DNA from: Albula goreensis
Taxonomy: Eukaryota > Chordata > Actinopteri > Albuliformes > Albulidae
Reading direction: 5' to 3'
DNA: 64,000 nucleotides
Assembly (NCBI GenBank): GCA_022829145.1
Contig: CM040746.1
Location: 36,001,712 to 36,065,711, forward strand
Shown here: positions 1 to 14,084 of the stretch, piece by piece
Layout of the letters: each line of letters opens with the position of its first letter
Position numbering within the stretch: the first letter of the stretch is position 1
Translations under genes and position numbers: made by a program
The notes under the pieces: model-generated
What the model was told of the DNA's origin: nothing
The model's input: only the letters and a program-made list of their open reading frames with translations
Databases searched by the model: none

Positions 1-3000
1 TTCTTATTTAAATGTTCAACAGACATTGAAGGTATTATAAGTATCATGCCTATTTCATGAAAACTTTGAAAAATCACACCCAAATACGTTTGAGATGGAG
101 TGTTTTGTGAACTATACCCAAGAGCGCAGAGATAATTTGCAGTGCACAGCAAAAAAACAATAAACACCCGCAACGACAGACGTGCGCACTCCAGCAGGTG
201 GTGTTCAGACACACGACCGACCATCCACTTCCAGCTTTTGACAGATCCCCGCTCCATCCAATTACTGACAGCTGCCATGGGCAGAGAGCGTCTCCTCCGC
301 ATGCGATGGCTCTATCGGTCCTGTTAATCAAAGTGACAGGCCGACACGGCCGCTTAGTCGTTCTGCCGCATAATGGCGTTTTTCACGTAAAAAGGAACGG
401 CATCTTTATTGTGAAGGGCTCCGCGGCAGCCGCGATAATCCGTGCCAAGAAACGGCCACAAGGCAGGAAATGAGAGATGGCGGTAGAGCGGGCGCAGTGA
501 TTAGGGTTGCCAGGGCGGTGATTCCGCGACTGACAGCAAGCAAGGCCCAGAAGTGCAGCAGAGGAAACAGTAGGGAGGGGTCCCAATCTGGCAACCTGGT
601 ATGTATATAAACCTGCTCTCCTTACTTGTTGCTCCTCCGTTTTTTAATTCCTTTTTTTGTCTTATGGTGCAGGATAATAATATGTCACACTGGTTAAGGG
701 ACTGGCTTTAAAAACAGAACTCAGGGCAACAAACATGCCATGAGCTTAAACCTCAGGTTTCAAAGCACAGGACCACAGAACTGCATTAGAACTGGAACAG
801 ATCTCTCTCTAACCTGTGACATGGAACAGAGTGAATGAGTTTTACAAATCAAAAATATCATTCATTCACTGAGGGAAGAGTAGCTTGCCAGGACTCAGTT
901 TTGCTTCAATGTGATGGCATATTGATCAGAGATTTACACCTGGCTCTCAAAGGTCATCTCAGGGGTAACACCCTCAGCCTGTTCACAGCTACAGTTCTAC
1001 AATGGATAAATATGTCACGTTTATTTCGCCGTAAAGAGTTAAATATGTTATACTGTAAGAGTTGTAGTAGGTAAGTGTGGATGCCTCTATAACAATCAAT
1101 AGAACTTTATATCTCTCAGAAGCTCCACTCAAAGGACTCTGGTCTTGCCAGCACTACGCTGGATTTTCTCCAAGACTAGGTTTCTGGCAGAAAAATGTTC
1201 AGAATCCTTACTTTTTTTTCTAAAATACCATTCATCTGTTCATTTGCTGAAATCCAATTCACAGCCAGGTCGTCACAGCCCTGAGCTTTTCTGATACCTC
1301 TGAATAAGGCCAATCACAAGGCAAGTACTCTGCCATACTTCCCAAGTGGAACGTAAGTAAAGTGAATGCTTACTGTGGCAGGTTTCCTCCACCCACCCAA
1401 CAGTCAACACAGGACTCAACTTTTCATATTTTTCATGGAAATACTCGGTGTCACCATAGCCATTCATGACTGGTCTATCAAACTAGATGGGGTGGGGTGT
1501 GGGCATGTGTGTGTGTGTGTTTGTGTATGTGGGGTTGGGGGTGGGGGTGGTGAGATGGTGTCATACAATGGATACGTCCATTCACCTAATGTCGATACTG
1601 AAACTCTCAAAAATACACGGGTCACATTGAAACATCACACATCTGGTTTGCCAGAAGTCCAGCCAATTTCAGCCATGTCAGAGTCGAATGCAGAATGAAG
1701 ATCTCACAGGTGCGCTCCCAGTCATGCATGTTCCTGTGAAGCTGTTATCAATGTGCTGAAACAGTCTGGAGCCCCTGGTTTAACTCTGCGTGACAGATTC
1801 AATGGCCTTTCGCCCCTGCTTTCACTTCCATCACATTTTTTTTCCGTCTTTTTGCCAAGGTCATAATAACTTCTCTGATGGGTAATTTGGTTCACATCTA
1901 TCTTATGAAGCCAAGTCCAAGGGGCAGACGTCAAAAACAAATAAACAGCTGGCATTCGCCGTACGCAAATTTACAGGTTGCTTTCAATCCTTGATCTTAA
2001 TGACCCCTCGAATTTTTTGATAACAGTTCCCTTCTGCACGCCAGCCTTCAGGAAGCAAACAGACCCTGTGTTGTAAAAAGGAACAATGGGTGGTAATAAA
2101 TAAGGAGTATTAGCTGGCAGTAGAATGAAATTTCCAATCACTGCTCCCAGACAGCTCCCTCCGAAAAATTGGCCATTACCTGGAGAGGAGAAGCACACTG
2201 ATCTAATTCGCCACACGATGACAACCTCATGCAGAAGGTTTGACGGTAGAAAAATATAATAATTTGGAAGCTCTTTTTTTATCAAAACATGTCAACGGCA
2301 ACAGCTAAAAGCAGTCATAGCCGATCCTTGGATGCAGAATAATACTGTAGTGACAGGCCTGAAACGAATGCTTCATTAATGAGATGCCCAGGAAATGTTT
2401 ATGCACAGGAAATACGCATTTTAAAAAGTGTTCTCTAAGACAGGGACTGGCTTTTATTCATAATTGCCCAGTTATGGTCGCAGACTGTCTATTGTAATCT
2501 TATTTTTTATTTTTTTTATTTTGTTCTCCTTGATGTTGAAGTGAGACGAGGAAGACTGCTCAAATCAAAAACTGCTCAAATATCATGTCATTTATTTTTT
2601 AACAAATAAAAAAAAAAACTCTGGCCTGACGGCTGAATTTGTTTTATCAACAAGAAACAGAGACATGCTTTGGCATCGCCCATGATTTTAAAAGGGAACT
2701 TTACAGCACGAAACATCTGCTCTATTCATAATTGAACTCATGTTGCATTTCAAAAGATGATGATTGGGTTTAGCCAATTAAACTGGGGGATGATTAGACA
2801 GCCAGGGCGCGGGGGAGAACGCCTTGCTCTCTGCAATAAGTGCCATGGGACCCGTAATGACCACAAAAACCCCAACAAAGTAATGTGTGATCCAAAAGAA
2901 AGTGGCTCATAGAACACGGTATGCACATCAGTTTCCCCATTTATCCAGAGGGAAGACTGCCCCCTACAGGCCTAGCAACTCTGCTGCAAGTAAACCAGTC

Positions 3001-5158
3001 CATGCAACAGAGCGGACTGAAACGAGCCGAGTCTACATCAACTCAGCTCCAGCCACCAGAGTCTAAAGAATGTATAACAAAGTAAGAAAAGACTGCAGAA
3101 TGGATACAAGATAACTACCCTCAGGTAGGATAGGTTTCTTGCACCAAAGATAATCATTCCGTCGAGTCTGTCTCCCTGACAGAAAACGGAACTGACTATG
3201 GACTGATTTTGATTTAACCCGTGCCAAATTCAACCAATACCTCAAGGGAAAAGGAATAAATTATTTCAATTTTAAAGCTGATACAACAACTGCTGCAGTC
3301 GGAGAAATTTTGCACTCTACTGAGTTTCAATTTAGTTTTCCACTTTGTCTTGTTATATCCTGAATTAAATATTTTGCGTAGGAGACAAGATTGGTTTGCA
3401 CAAATATTCATAACATTCATTCGTTTTTGGATTGCTGTCTTTTTTGTTATGAATTGTGGTTATATATTCTCTGGATTAAGCACCCCTGCTGCAATGAGTT
3501 GTCTATTTCAGTTGCAGAATAGGCAGACTTCTGTTGCAGACTAATGGCTGCTGGGTAAAATGTACCATTTTCACTTTTACCAAGCCGTGGTGACAGAGGG
3601 TGTATGGGACAGCTGACTGAGTAAAAGCTCAGCCTGATTGCTGCGATATAAAACAGCCTGAAGTTCAAACACATCCTCTGCAGAGGGTGTCCATCGCAAG
3701 ATAATTACCCACGATGCACCTGTCTTAATGCTGAGAGACAAACAGAGAGGCAGCATGTTCAAGTCTGTCTTGGGTAGGAATTGGCAGAGAATTCAGGCCA
3801 CTACCTTCTATGGTCAGGGCAGACAAGGTCACTACCACAGCAAGGAACAGAATCATTACATCAGATTAAAGAATAAAAAAAAACTTAGATTAAAAATACC
3901 ACTTACCGTAAATTCACTCCAATACCCCAAATTTGCCCTAGTTTCCTACATAACACTGAAATAAGGGCATCAACAAATTCAAAATTTAAGCATAAGCATT
4001 CACGAACACCTTTGATGCAATGTTAGGAAGTTTATGCAGCACAGCCATTATGTAGCCATTATGTACAAGGAGCGTTTCTCGATATGCACACAGAATGGAA
4101 TGTACACCACACATTTTTACATGGGAAACTGTCTGTCATGAAGCGAAAGCTGCTTTGTCAACACCCGAACAGGAGATAACCCCATTCAGCATTCTGGAGT
4201 TGCCATGACACTGGCTAGCATTGTTCTGTGTTTTCCCATAAAGAAACGCTTCCTTCCTTTCTCTCCTTTTCTTCTATGGTAGGTGAATTCCCTCAGAAGC
4301 AAAACACATTTTCCCTGAGTGCGAGGCTCCACAAAAACAAAGTGTTTGGGCTCTTATTCACAGCACTGCGCAAAAATCACTTCACAACAATACCTGATAA
4401 AACTATAGGTACTTATTGCAGCTTTAAATTCACTTAATATGAATTTAAATAATTAGCTGAGGACTAGGACTGAGGGAAGTACTTTTTTAATATATACATT
4501 TTATTTGTATTTTTCTGAAGTGTTTTAATCCCCCAGGGTCCTTAAGTAAATTGCTCTTCCAGGCTTATAGTAAAGTTTTACCCCTGGATTCATCAGTCCC
4601 TGAGAAACGGTAGAATTTATTATGACCTATATATACTGAGTGCGCAAGTTCCACTCCCCTGGGCCCAATATAGATTTTACCATATTAACAAGTTGTTCTG
4701 TAAATATGCTGACACACAGTACTAAAAATGCACATATTAAGCTGAAGGGAGTGCAGGAGCCATCACAATGGTTCACTCAGGCAAATGTTTTCATCTGCTT
4801 GAACTTCCTACACACAAAAATGTCTTTTTTGACATTCAAAGGTAAAAATAAATAAATAAATAAATTCTGAAGCATGACTTTCAGAAGAATAACTATACAA
4901 TTGATAAAATAGCTCAGAAGAGCAAACTGTTTATTTTTCTTTCCCGCTTAATGTATCCTCCACCACCACTAGTTTTTGTTCTTAATTTGTTATTTAATTT
5001 ACTGAAGGTTAATTTAAATGAAGTCTCCATTTTTTTTCTGTAATCTGCTATGTGCTTAACCGTAATTCACACCCTAGTTCGATTCGTCAAACTCATAAGA
5101 CTTCCCTCTCAAATTGTAATCTCAGATTGGAGCACTTATTTGGCAAGCAGCACAGATT
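1..5158. other. intergenic, no gene recognised
   Basis: AT-rich unique-looking sequence. All readings over 60 codons are short, overlap one another on both strands and have no recognisable domain. A somewhat GC-richer stretch at about 230-600 ends in GGTATGTATATAAACC, a TATA-like word, but no linked coding exon is visible. Confidence 0.6.
1490..1552 (+). repeat. G/T-rich tract with G-quadruplex potential
   Basis: GGGGTGGGG, a short (GT)n, then GGGGTTGGGGGTGGGGGTGG: more than four runs of three or more G close together on the plus strand. Confidence 0.7.
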
Positions 5159-5348
5159 CACATTACGTTACTGTCATTTAGCTGATGCTTTTATCCAAAG
5201 CGACTCACAGTTGATTAGACTAATCAAGGGCCAATCGCCCCAGGATATGTGGGGTTAAGGGCCTTGCTCAAGGGCCCAACAGCAATGGTGTTCTTGCTGT
5301 GGTTAGACTGGGGTTTGTACCTTAGCCACTAGACTAGAGGCTGCCCAT
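5159..5348 (-). mobile_element. tRNA-derived SINE (internally deleted copy)
   Basis: On the minus strand it begins GGGCAGCCTCTAGTCTAG TGGCTAAGG-like, the A-box region of a tRNA-derived head. It continues through CAAACCCCAGTCTAACCACAG and CCTTGAGCAAGGCCCTTAAC, and ends with GTCGCTTTGGATAAAAGC followed by AGCTAAATGACAG, the fish SINE/LINE-type tail. Compared with the copy at 12,852-13,062 about 30 bases around the B box are missing. Confidence 0.75.
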
Positions 5349-6500
5349 AGCACGTAAGCAAGGCTTCCTATAAATCACTATGCTTTGGGAGATGCTGCAT
5401 CTTGTGATCGGATCCATCAAAGTCCAGCCATTTAGCTCTCTAACCTAGAATGTTTCAGACTAACACTTACATCAAAATCTTAGGTGAGCTCTTGCGAGCC
5501 AGCTATAGAATTCTTAGATGTATAAAATACATATTTCTTCCTTTTCTGCAAATGTCAAGCATGTGTTTGTGTGCAGCCATTTCACATTCTTCTTATTATT
5601 ATTTACGTATATTTGCTAGAGGTATAGCAAAGTATTTTAAAAAAATAATAATAATAATACATTTGTATTTGCATTTGTATTTGTATACATTTGATTTGCA
5701 TTTGTATACATTTGATCTGCTAAGAGAACTTGCAGATGTTCCACAGCAGGGGGCGATATAATGGGAAGTGAAAACAATAGGAGGTTGCCATGACGGTAGG
5801 CAAGGCTGGTGATATCATGGTGGAAATACAACAGTTACCTAAAAAGCCCAAGTTTGGTGACACAAAATCGAGGCCCTGGGAGAAATACAGCTGTCACTAT
5901 CACAGATTGATATAATTGAGCAGAGAAAACATTTTATGTACTTGATATTTTCAATTCCCATTTTTATTGCTTGAAAGACTTTTTTTTAAAATGGAGACTG
6001 GTTTCTGCAATTTGGATGTTGAGAGAGCGAAATGCAGGGCACAGTTGTATTAAAAAAAAATAAAAGTATTTTGAATGATTCACCATCTGAAACCAAAACC
6101 GAGCACAAAAGAAGAGGTATATAATCAATATCACAGTAATAAATTGGCTGTTGCAACCAATATTTCAGACAGTTTCAGACATATCCACTTTTAAGATCTG
6201 TGTTCACATCCACGAAACAGGCCTCAGCATGACAGTAAATATTTGATCAAACTTCAGGCTCCATTTCATTAGGGGGAAGCTTAAAGTTTAACGTGAGCCA
6301 AATTAAAAATGAGTTATTTTCACTGATGATTTCGCAGTCCTGGGATGAGACATGCATTGCTTTCAGCATATTTTCTAGTCAGCACAGAGATGCTCGGCAT
6401 CAGTTTAAAAGCACCAGAAATGTCAAAGCCTGGCTACATGACGTGAATGCGTTATACAACACCAAAGAGTACAGTGATTTAAGCCTCAGACTGAAAAACT

Positions 6501-6543
6501 GAGAGAGAGAGAGAGAGAGAGAGAGGAAGAGAGAGAGAGAGAG
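6501..6543 (+). repeat. (GA)n microsatellite
   Basis: GA repeat with one interruption (GGAA) near 6,525. Confidence 0.97.
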
Positions 6544-9500
6544 CTAGCCTGTCTCAGCCCCTAAGTTAAAACATGACTCAGGATGGCTGAAAACAGTGGG
6601 AGAACCAGGCCGTTTGTGACTGACTGGGTAAAGCTGCCGTTGTCATTTCTGAATGAAAAGAGGAACCGGTAACGGCTGCTGCCTTGAAAGGAAAGACGCC
6701 CCAAATCCCTCACAACAACAAGCCTGTCACCGAGCAGACCTGCAGCCATCACAGAGCACCAAGCAGTCTGAGGGGCGAGAATCAGACAAAAACAGACAGA
6801 TACCTTGTGCAGCAAAAATACAACAACAAACAAAAAACAAGACTGAAATTACTCCACAAAAGGAGAAAACTGTTTACAAGCAGTTAACATCTTAGCAAAT
6901 GCATACAGGTGGACCTTAAATTTGTAGTTCAGAGATTGAGGTTTCTCCCAGGAGACCTGACCACAAATTTATGTTTTAAATGCCACATTACAGTTCAAGG
7001 AACACTGACACCCAGATAATTGCAATGACCGCAACCCGCAATGTCAGAGGTTTGTTACAGTACCCTTATAGTGTACTACATTCGCGATGCAGGTTACTGG
7101 TTTTTGCCCTTCTTCCAATAGGTATGTGTTAATCAGTTCCTCACAGTCATAGTTACTTTGTTGTGCTTGGTAATTACATTGCCTGAGAAGGGTGTACAAG
7201 ACAGATGTGTAATGGCTTGTGGATATATAGATGCACCGTCCCGATACCTTATCTCCTCTCCTCAGTGTTCAGCAATTTCCATTGACTGAACCGAGCCATT
7301 GAAAAAAAACATAGAAGTGGAACACAAACATCGAGTGTTTTAATAACGCACCCGCCAACAGCCACATTACAGCATGCCAAATGGGAGGAGGTGACGTTGC
7401 CATAAGCTTCAATTACAATGATTTACAGTGCACACACAGAGAAAAAGCAGGGAACAAACAAGCAAATAAAGTAGATTAACAACTGCTATTTATGTGTGGA
7501 GGTGTGCTTTCTTGGGCTGAAGGTGACTGGGAAGTGAGAAACAGAGAGAGAAAGAGAGATAGAGGGAGGAGGAGAGAAACAACTCATGCATTTTAAAACC
7601 ATCTTGAGTCTCGCTAATATTTTGCCTTGATGCACATCCTTAGAAGTGTGCCATTTAATATCAATGCTCCATATTTTGTTATGATTTTTAGGCCTGCGGG
7701 CATTTGCATTCTAGGGTTGCAGCACAGCTAACTTCTATCATCCTCACATCCACAATAAAATGTACACTTGGGGACCAGTGTTTCTCTGCTCCTCAAAGCA
7801 GTCTGTTCTACATGCTTCTCTGGACATAATCACACATAGTCTGGAACTATAAATTAACTAGAACTCCGTAATTAGTTAAATCAGGTGGTATACTTCTAGG
7901 CTGGAGCAAACACATACAGACACTGCAGCCCTCTGGACTAGCAGTTAAATAACCTTGATGTAGCACTTGGGTGTTTATCCATTTCACAGACTTTTTACAC
8001 TTTTTTGACACATTCTTTTTTTTTGTTTTACAAATTATTATGCTACTACGGGGTTTATTATATTTGCAGTCTGAACTTATTTTGAATACTTCTTTTTATG
8101 ACAGGAATGAGTTCCACAGCAAATATCAGAATATAGGGCAGTTTATGCATCTTAAATTTCAGGTTCCTACATGGGACAGAGTGCAATTAATGTCAGATAC
8201 CTCAGTCAAGGGTATAACCACTCTGGATGCTGTAACACACTGTACACTGTGTGGATGTCAAACCACTGTATCAGGGGAGGCTTTAAAGTCCGGACTGTGT
8301 CCTGGTAAAGTCTCTAATGAACTGAAGCAATGCCAGTGGTTTATGTGCTTATATTCTTGTTGACAGAAAGGCTCAAACAGATATGCTCGTTAGCTGTTGC
8401 GGTGGAGAGAAGGATTTCAAAGGATCAGTAGCTATTTGCTATTTCAAGGCAAATCCTCCAGACACTTCTGAGGCCGGGTAATATCAAGAAATATTGGTGG
8501 AATAGCACAGTATTTCACCCTTTTTATGAGCTTCTGTGGCATTAATGTTTCCTTTAATTCAGCTCCACCAATAGCAAGGCCATCCTCCCCTGATCTCACG
8601 TCTTTTGGTTACTGCAAACTGACGGGAAGGTTTCAAAAGAATCTGCCTGTAAGAGCTCTGCTTCAAGATTTTGCCATGAAGTATTAATTTGTAACTCATA
8701 AACTGACTTTGGCCCATTTGTGTTCATTATGTAGGATATCACCGAGACAAAATTTAAATGGATGCGTTTTGATCTTAAATTTTAGCAAGCTGTGCCACGG
8801 TGTGTGAGACTTGTGGAAGACATACATAAAACATTGGAAAAAACAGGCATAGTATTTAATATGTGAAAGAATCTGAGCTGTGACGATGCAAATCCAAGAT
8901 ACTGCCACAAAAACACGGCACAACAGAGGTGCAAAGGAGGAGAACCACTGTAGTAGAAGCATACTTTAAGTCACAAATACTATATTTCTTCTGTGACCTT
9001 CATCAGGCCTTCACATCAGTTATCTTGATGTGGACATTTTTTTGAAAGTGTCAGACCAGCACAGATTACACTGATATATCAATTACAATTAAAAGGACAA
9101 AGGATGAAGATGAAGAAAAGTGACACCTAGAGGCAGGGCTGAATAACTTCATTCAGTTACAGAATGAGCAAAGGCGTAACAAATCTGAATAAATATAACA
9201 GCAGAAAAAAAAACTGTAGCCAAAAAATTGATCTTCGATAGAACATCATTTAGGGGTGGGTCTCAACTGTACTCTACTGTTTGGGGATACAAACACACAA
9301 TTAGCTAAGATGCAGCTGTATCAGTAGGTGTGTTGTCTATAGCACAAACTCATACAAAAAAGATCCAAACTCATGTTGGAAGGACTCATTTTGAAACTAA
9401 AAAATAAATGTTGTTCTTTTTTTCTATATTAAGAAAGTGCAGTGCAAATGATTTGTCAAGGTGACAAGGTTATGGTTGTAATCAGTGTCCGGGGCAGCAA

Positions 9501-9595
9501 AATAAAACAAATTCTGGCAGTGACTGACCTCTCTCAAAAACCTGGTCCCAGAACTGAGCACCTTTTCTTTGATGAGTCCCAGCAGGGACAAGGAG

Positions 9596-9596
<1 letters not shown>

Positions 9597-9654
<58 letters not shown>
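9597..9654 (+). repeat. (CA)n microsatellite, about 29 units
   Basis: A pure CA run of about 58 bp within otherwise unique sequence. It produces long artificial Cys/Val or Thr/His readings that are not genes. Confidence 0.98.
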
Positions 9655-9657
<3 letters not shown>

Positions 9658-10313
9658 CCTCCATTAAACGTGACTCACACCTTTCCATACTGCAGAAGTG
9701 AGAGTCATCACACATCGCCTACGTTATCAAAGGGACACAAGGTCAGAAAATGCTCAGTTCATTAATGGTGCAGGATCCTGGCCAGCCAGGAGGGCCTGTT
9801 GAAGAGTGAGACTGAGTATATGTACTTTCTAAACCAGCTTAACCCCTGTACTCCCCCAGCAAGGCAGAGCCGGCTAGCCAGTAATGGTGTGCGCCCCAGC
9901 AGATGGTCCCATGCAGCATTCTTGTAAGGACAGTGGCATGGGTAAATCATTAACCTACTGATTGATGAATATACAAATAGAAATCGCACGCTGTAAAACT
10001 GAGCATCTAAACTGCTGAATGGAGTTCCTATAGAATAGCATGTATTTCATGTCCTCTTCTTTTCCTAGGGCAAACAGCTTTTTAACCAATGACCAACATA
10101 TATTTTCATATATTCGACGGTGTCCTTAACAGGGGTGCTGGGTAAAAGTGACTGTCAGCGTTACTGGAATGATAGGGCTTGACATTGTCCATCTATCTTT
10201 CTAATTCATTTGTTACTATGGATGTTTTTTTTTCTTCCAGTGACCAGCTACATTACAATGAGAGCAGCCATGTGTACATTTTAAGGCCGTTCATGAAAGG
10301 AAAAACGCTGATT

Positions 10314-10353
10314 AAAAAAAAAAAAAATAAATAAATAAATAAATAAATAAAAA
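10314..10353 (+). repeat. poly-A followed by (AAAT)n microsatellite
   Basis: About 14 A residues run into an AAAT tetranucleotide repeat. This could be the decayed tail of a retroposed element, but I see no body that can be assigned to it. Confidence 0.9.
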
Positions 10354-10474
10354 TACAGACAACTCCTCTGTGGTCTGAGGCACATGGGACGCCGCCAATA
10401 TTTCATTAATCATGAAATTGTGTTCTTTCGCGTGGCTGAACCACTGCTCTAACTGCAGTGCGTCAGCTTACTGC

Positions 10475-10725
10475 CCCCCTGCATCTGTAGGTGGGTCCCT
10501 GGTATTCTGGCCAAATTCCCAACCTGGCTGCCTCAATCTGGCTACCTAATCACGCTACAGCATAATTGGCTTAATAATTACCTCCCTCTCCACATCAGCG
10601 GAAACGTGACGAGCGTTCTGGCATGGACCGGCTGTCGTGTGTCACCCAGGTGGGCGCTACTCACTGGTGCCGCTTTAGGTGAGCTTCTGCCCTTCACTGG
10701 AGAGAGCTCTGAAATAACAAAAAAA
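10475..10725 (+). mobile_element. probable fish interspersed repeat (SINE-like)
   Basis: The segment contains CCTGGTATTCTGGCCAAATT, then TAATTGGCTTAATAATTACC, GTCACCCAGGTGGGCGCTAC and CACTGGTGCCGCTTTAGGTG. I recall closely similar sequence as a dispersed repeat in other teleost genomes, ending in a CTTTGAG-type tail. No second copy occurs in this window, so the call rests on memory. Confidence 0.4.
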
Positions 10726-11950
10726 AAATGTGATATGTGATAAACGCAGCCCATTACTGCTTTGTCATTTTAAAAACAACACTGCTTAGGAATACCTATT
10801 CACAATGGGTTCTATCTTTTTTCCTTCAGTAAGCCAATTTGACATTGCGCAGTCAAACTTTAATTTGCAATTATGGTGCTGTTGAACAGATGTTTAAAAA
10901 TAAAGGCTCAGCTGCATTTACTTCTCCAGTAATTTAGCTATTAGCTATTATCATAGAGGTGGATAATTTATCTTTTTATCCTAATTTATGTATCATTTTA
11001 TTGTCCTAGCCCCTGTCCAGTACCCCTTGAGATTACTTTTAACACACAACAGATCAGTTCCATAAGGATAAAATGTACAAAAGCTTCGCACCTCTGATTG
11101 AAGGTCACTGCAAAGCACTGCAGGGTGCATTCAGACAGTAGCTTTAGGATTCCACAAAAAACCTAGCATAAAACAGATTTTAAGAAGCACAGAGAGGCTA
11201 AGGCAAGGATATCAAAGTCAGGTCCTGGAGAGCCGTAGTGCCTGCATTGTTTTTTTTTTTTTAGGTTTTACCTGCAGTAAATTCAGGCTTTGGTAACACA
11301 GAGTGTGACTTAATGATGTGAGAGCAGAAGCACAGAGGCCTGCAGGAGTCTGACACCGTTTGCTGCGTTTCTCCCTGCAGGAACCTCATCCTCTCCTCCA
11401 TTTTGTTCTGTTCCCACATTGAAGTGTTCACCTTTCGCTATAGGCTCAGGCCACTGCAGCAGCACCCTGTGTGTCTATAGTGCCTACAGTGTTAGCAGCT
11501 AGCAGCTAATTCGGCTTCTTTTTCCTCTCATGTTCTGCAGCTTTGCCAATGGTGTAGTCCATACAGTAATGATAAGTCACTGTGCAGCTTAGAGTCTACA
11601 GTGTAGGGTAACGTCAGGCCTAGATGAGTTGATTATGATTATGTTTTTATTTATTTATTTGTTTTTATCACCCAAGTGGGTCTTATGGGACTAATACAGT
11701 CAACACCCAGTCTAGCTTGAATCCTCTGGGTGCCAGTAAATCTCATAAGACCCTCGTTCATACCCATACTATGTTCAGGATTTATAAACCATAGTCTATT
11801 GGCATTTCTAAAATCCACATAAAACATATAAAAAATCATTAATAGGGATTCGTTCAAATGTTCTTAGTCTCTTTAAGGACAAATGTTATTCAATGAAACC
11901 AACCATGATGCCCATGGCTGGAGTGAGAGAGGGGTTGCAAGCGCACACTG

Positions 11951-11972
11951 CACACACACACACACACACACA
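11951..11972 (+). repeat. (CA)n microsatellite, short
   Basis: Eleven CA units. Confidence 0.95.
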
Positions 11973-12851
11973 AAACCTACTCCCTGGGACAAATTCATAA
12001 TCCGAGCCAGTGTCCATGCTGAGTAGGTGAGCTGGCATTAATAGTACTATTTGAAGACATGGACCACAACACTGCCCTGAGTAAAGCTCAGACAGCCAGA
12101 GGTCCTGCTGTACCCTCCATCTCCGAAACGTGCCAGGCTTAAGCTGAGGTTTATCCACCGTGCGACGGCAGGGGCTCAATGATACACATTCAGCAACTAG
12201 GGCATAAAATTGCAATTGGTACCATAATCGCGCAGTCCTTAATCTGAAGCCTGTCAGTGATGCGCCGCTAACTCCAGTGATCAGAGGGACTTAAAACACA
12301 CCCAGCTCCCCTGCCAGAAGCTTCCTCCCCGAGAGCACTGACCCTGTCAGCACCAGCGTTTGTCTTTGTCAAAAAAAAAAAAAAATACAAGAATATTCCC
12401 CATCAATGCCGATGTCTGCGTAGGATAACGTGACACAGCTTCTGAGACTTCAGAGAGAAAGCGGCGCACAGACCTCTGAAAAGATATTTTTGGATATGAG
12501 AAATGATCTGTTTGACCAGTCAAGATCAAGGTCTCGCCCCAAGGAGATTTTTTTTTTTTAAATCGAACAGCATATGTTGCCAGTTTATTGCAGTATGTTA
12601 AGCAGTCAAGCTGAGTAAACTCATTTTTGAATCCACCTACACTGTACTGTAGCCCTCATTTACCAGAGGAGACTGTACATTTTTGTGTATATAACAGTCA
12701 CAAATGGCCAACCTGCGAGCAAAATGAATGTTCTGTCACAACAGATACAAATGATCCCCACCTGCCCACCCACTCAAATGTTAATCAAAGCATTGCTTCA
12801 ATTGGTTGACAGCCAAAGTAACAACCAGTACCACTATCAGAAAAAATATCC

Positions 12852-13062
12852 ATACATTACAGTCATTTAGTTGACACTTTTATGCAAAGCAACTTACAGC
12901 TGATTTGACTAACCAAGGGCAATCAACCCACCAATCTTCCCTTAAGAGTTAAGGGCTTTGTTGTTCAGATGGTGTTCTTGCTGTGGCTAGACTGGGGTTT
13001 GAATCACCAACCTGAGGGGTCCCAGTCATGTGCCTTAGCCACTAGACTACAGGCTGCCCACC
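12852..13062 (-). mobile_element. tRNA-derived SINE (near full length)
   Basis: Minus-strand reading: GCCTGTAGTCTAGTGGCTAA (A-box-like), GGTTGGTGATTCAAAC (B-box-like), then the tail AAGTTGCTTTGCATAAAAGT and CAACTAAATGACTGTAATG. It shares the segment CAGTCTAGCCACAGCAAGAA with the copy at 5,159-5,348 except for a single base, so they belong to one family. Confidence 0.8.
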
Positions 13063-13978
13063 AGAAAATCAGCTGAAGTCATAATGAATATGTTCAGTGA
13101 AAAATGAAACTGTACCTAACAAGGTTGATGTTTGTGTCTGGGATATGTGAACACAGATTAGTATAAAAACAGTGCCTTGAATTAAATATAATAATAATAA
13201 GCAACAAAAACAGGCCATTCAGTCAATCTATGATCATAATCAACCATCAGATGGGATCCAGCACAGCATCAAGCCTGGACTGAACACTCCAAGGCTCCCA
13301 ATAAACATTACATTTGATTTGAGTGTGTAAAATGGATGCAAAAATGTATCATTGTTATGGGATATAGTGTCTCTTGTTTTGGTCACTGCCTCCAAGGCTG
13401 TAGAAGTGAAAGACACATCGAGCAGCCCTTTAGATTCATTACATTGATACTGTAGCTATTCCTTTGAAGTGTGTGTTTACGAAGCATTACTCAGATTCAT
13501 CAATGGATCGTATGCACCTGTATTATGTATCAGAGTCATCCATAATTCCATATAACGTAAAAAAAAAACACACTGAAGCATTATTAATGGTATTTGATAT
13601 ATTACGACAAGGATTTGAATATATTTGTATATTAATGCCTGGATGTACTTTAGACTGCAGACGCAGAGATGAGCGCAGATGAGCCGAGAAGCATTAAACC
13701 TTCTTACATGCCTCACATTCATAATGTTGTATTATAACCCACATACAGCGGCGCGTGTTAATAATCTGCACATAAGCATTGGTAAAAGGCATTATATCGT
13801 GTTGTGGAATTCAGATACAGCGCACTATGCCAGTCAGTGGTGGTGAGGTGTTCTGTCAGAGTAATGGAGGCACACACATAAGCGAAATGGTACTGCTTTC
13901 CTCTGAGCCCCTTTTTAAAAAAGTGTACCAGTACATGAATTCACAGACTGCCTTCACGCTGCATGTGGCTGCCTCATA

Positions 13979-14084
13979 GAAGAAAAAGTTCTTTCTACAG
14001 CCATTACAGGTTCTTTGTGCACCCTGCTGGGGGACCAGGTTCAGCAAGACAAAGAGCTCTTATGGAACCTGTTTTTCTAAGACT
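13979..14084. mobile_element. short palindromic MITE-like element
   Basis: The ends are imperfect inverted repeats: AGAAAAAGTTCTTTC on the left, and GGAACCTGTTTTTCTAAGAC (reverse complement GTCTTAGAAAAACAGGTTCC) on the right. Inside are GGTTCTTTGTGCACCCTGCT and GGGGGACCAGGTTCAGC. The AGGTTCTTT/GGAACCT vocabulary and CCCTGCTGGGGG core are shared with the element at 56,878-57,092. No coding capacity. Confidence 0.5.

Larger units (their letters stand above)
5349..12851. other. intergenic, no gene recognised
   Basis: Contains the GA, CA and AAAT microsatellites and the SINE-like repeat listed separately. The rest is AT-rich sequence with no supported exon. A 130-codon reading at 7,971-8,363 has no recognisable features and starts in a T-rich stretch. 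Confidence 0.6.

Noticed and set aside
9424..9765. Readings through the CA repeat (Cys/Val or Thr/His runs)
   Set aside because: Products of the microsatellite only.
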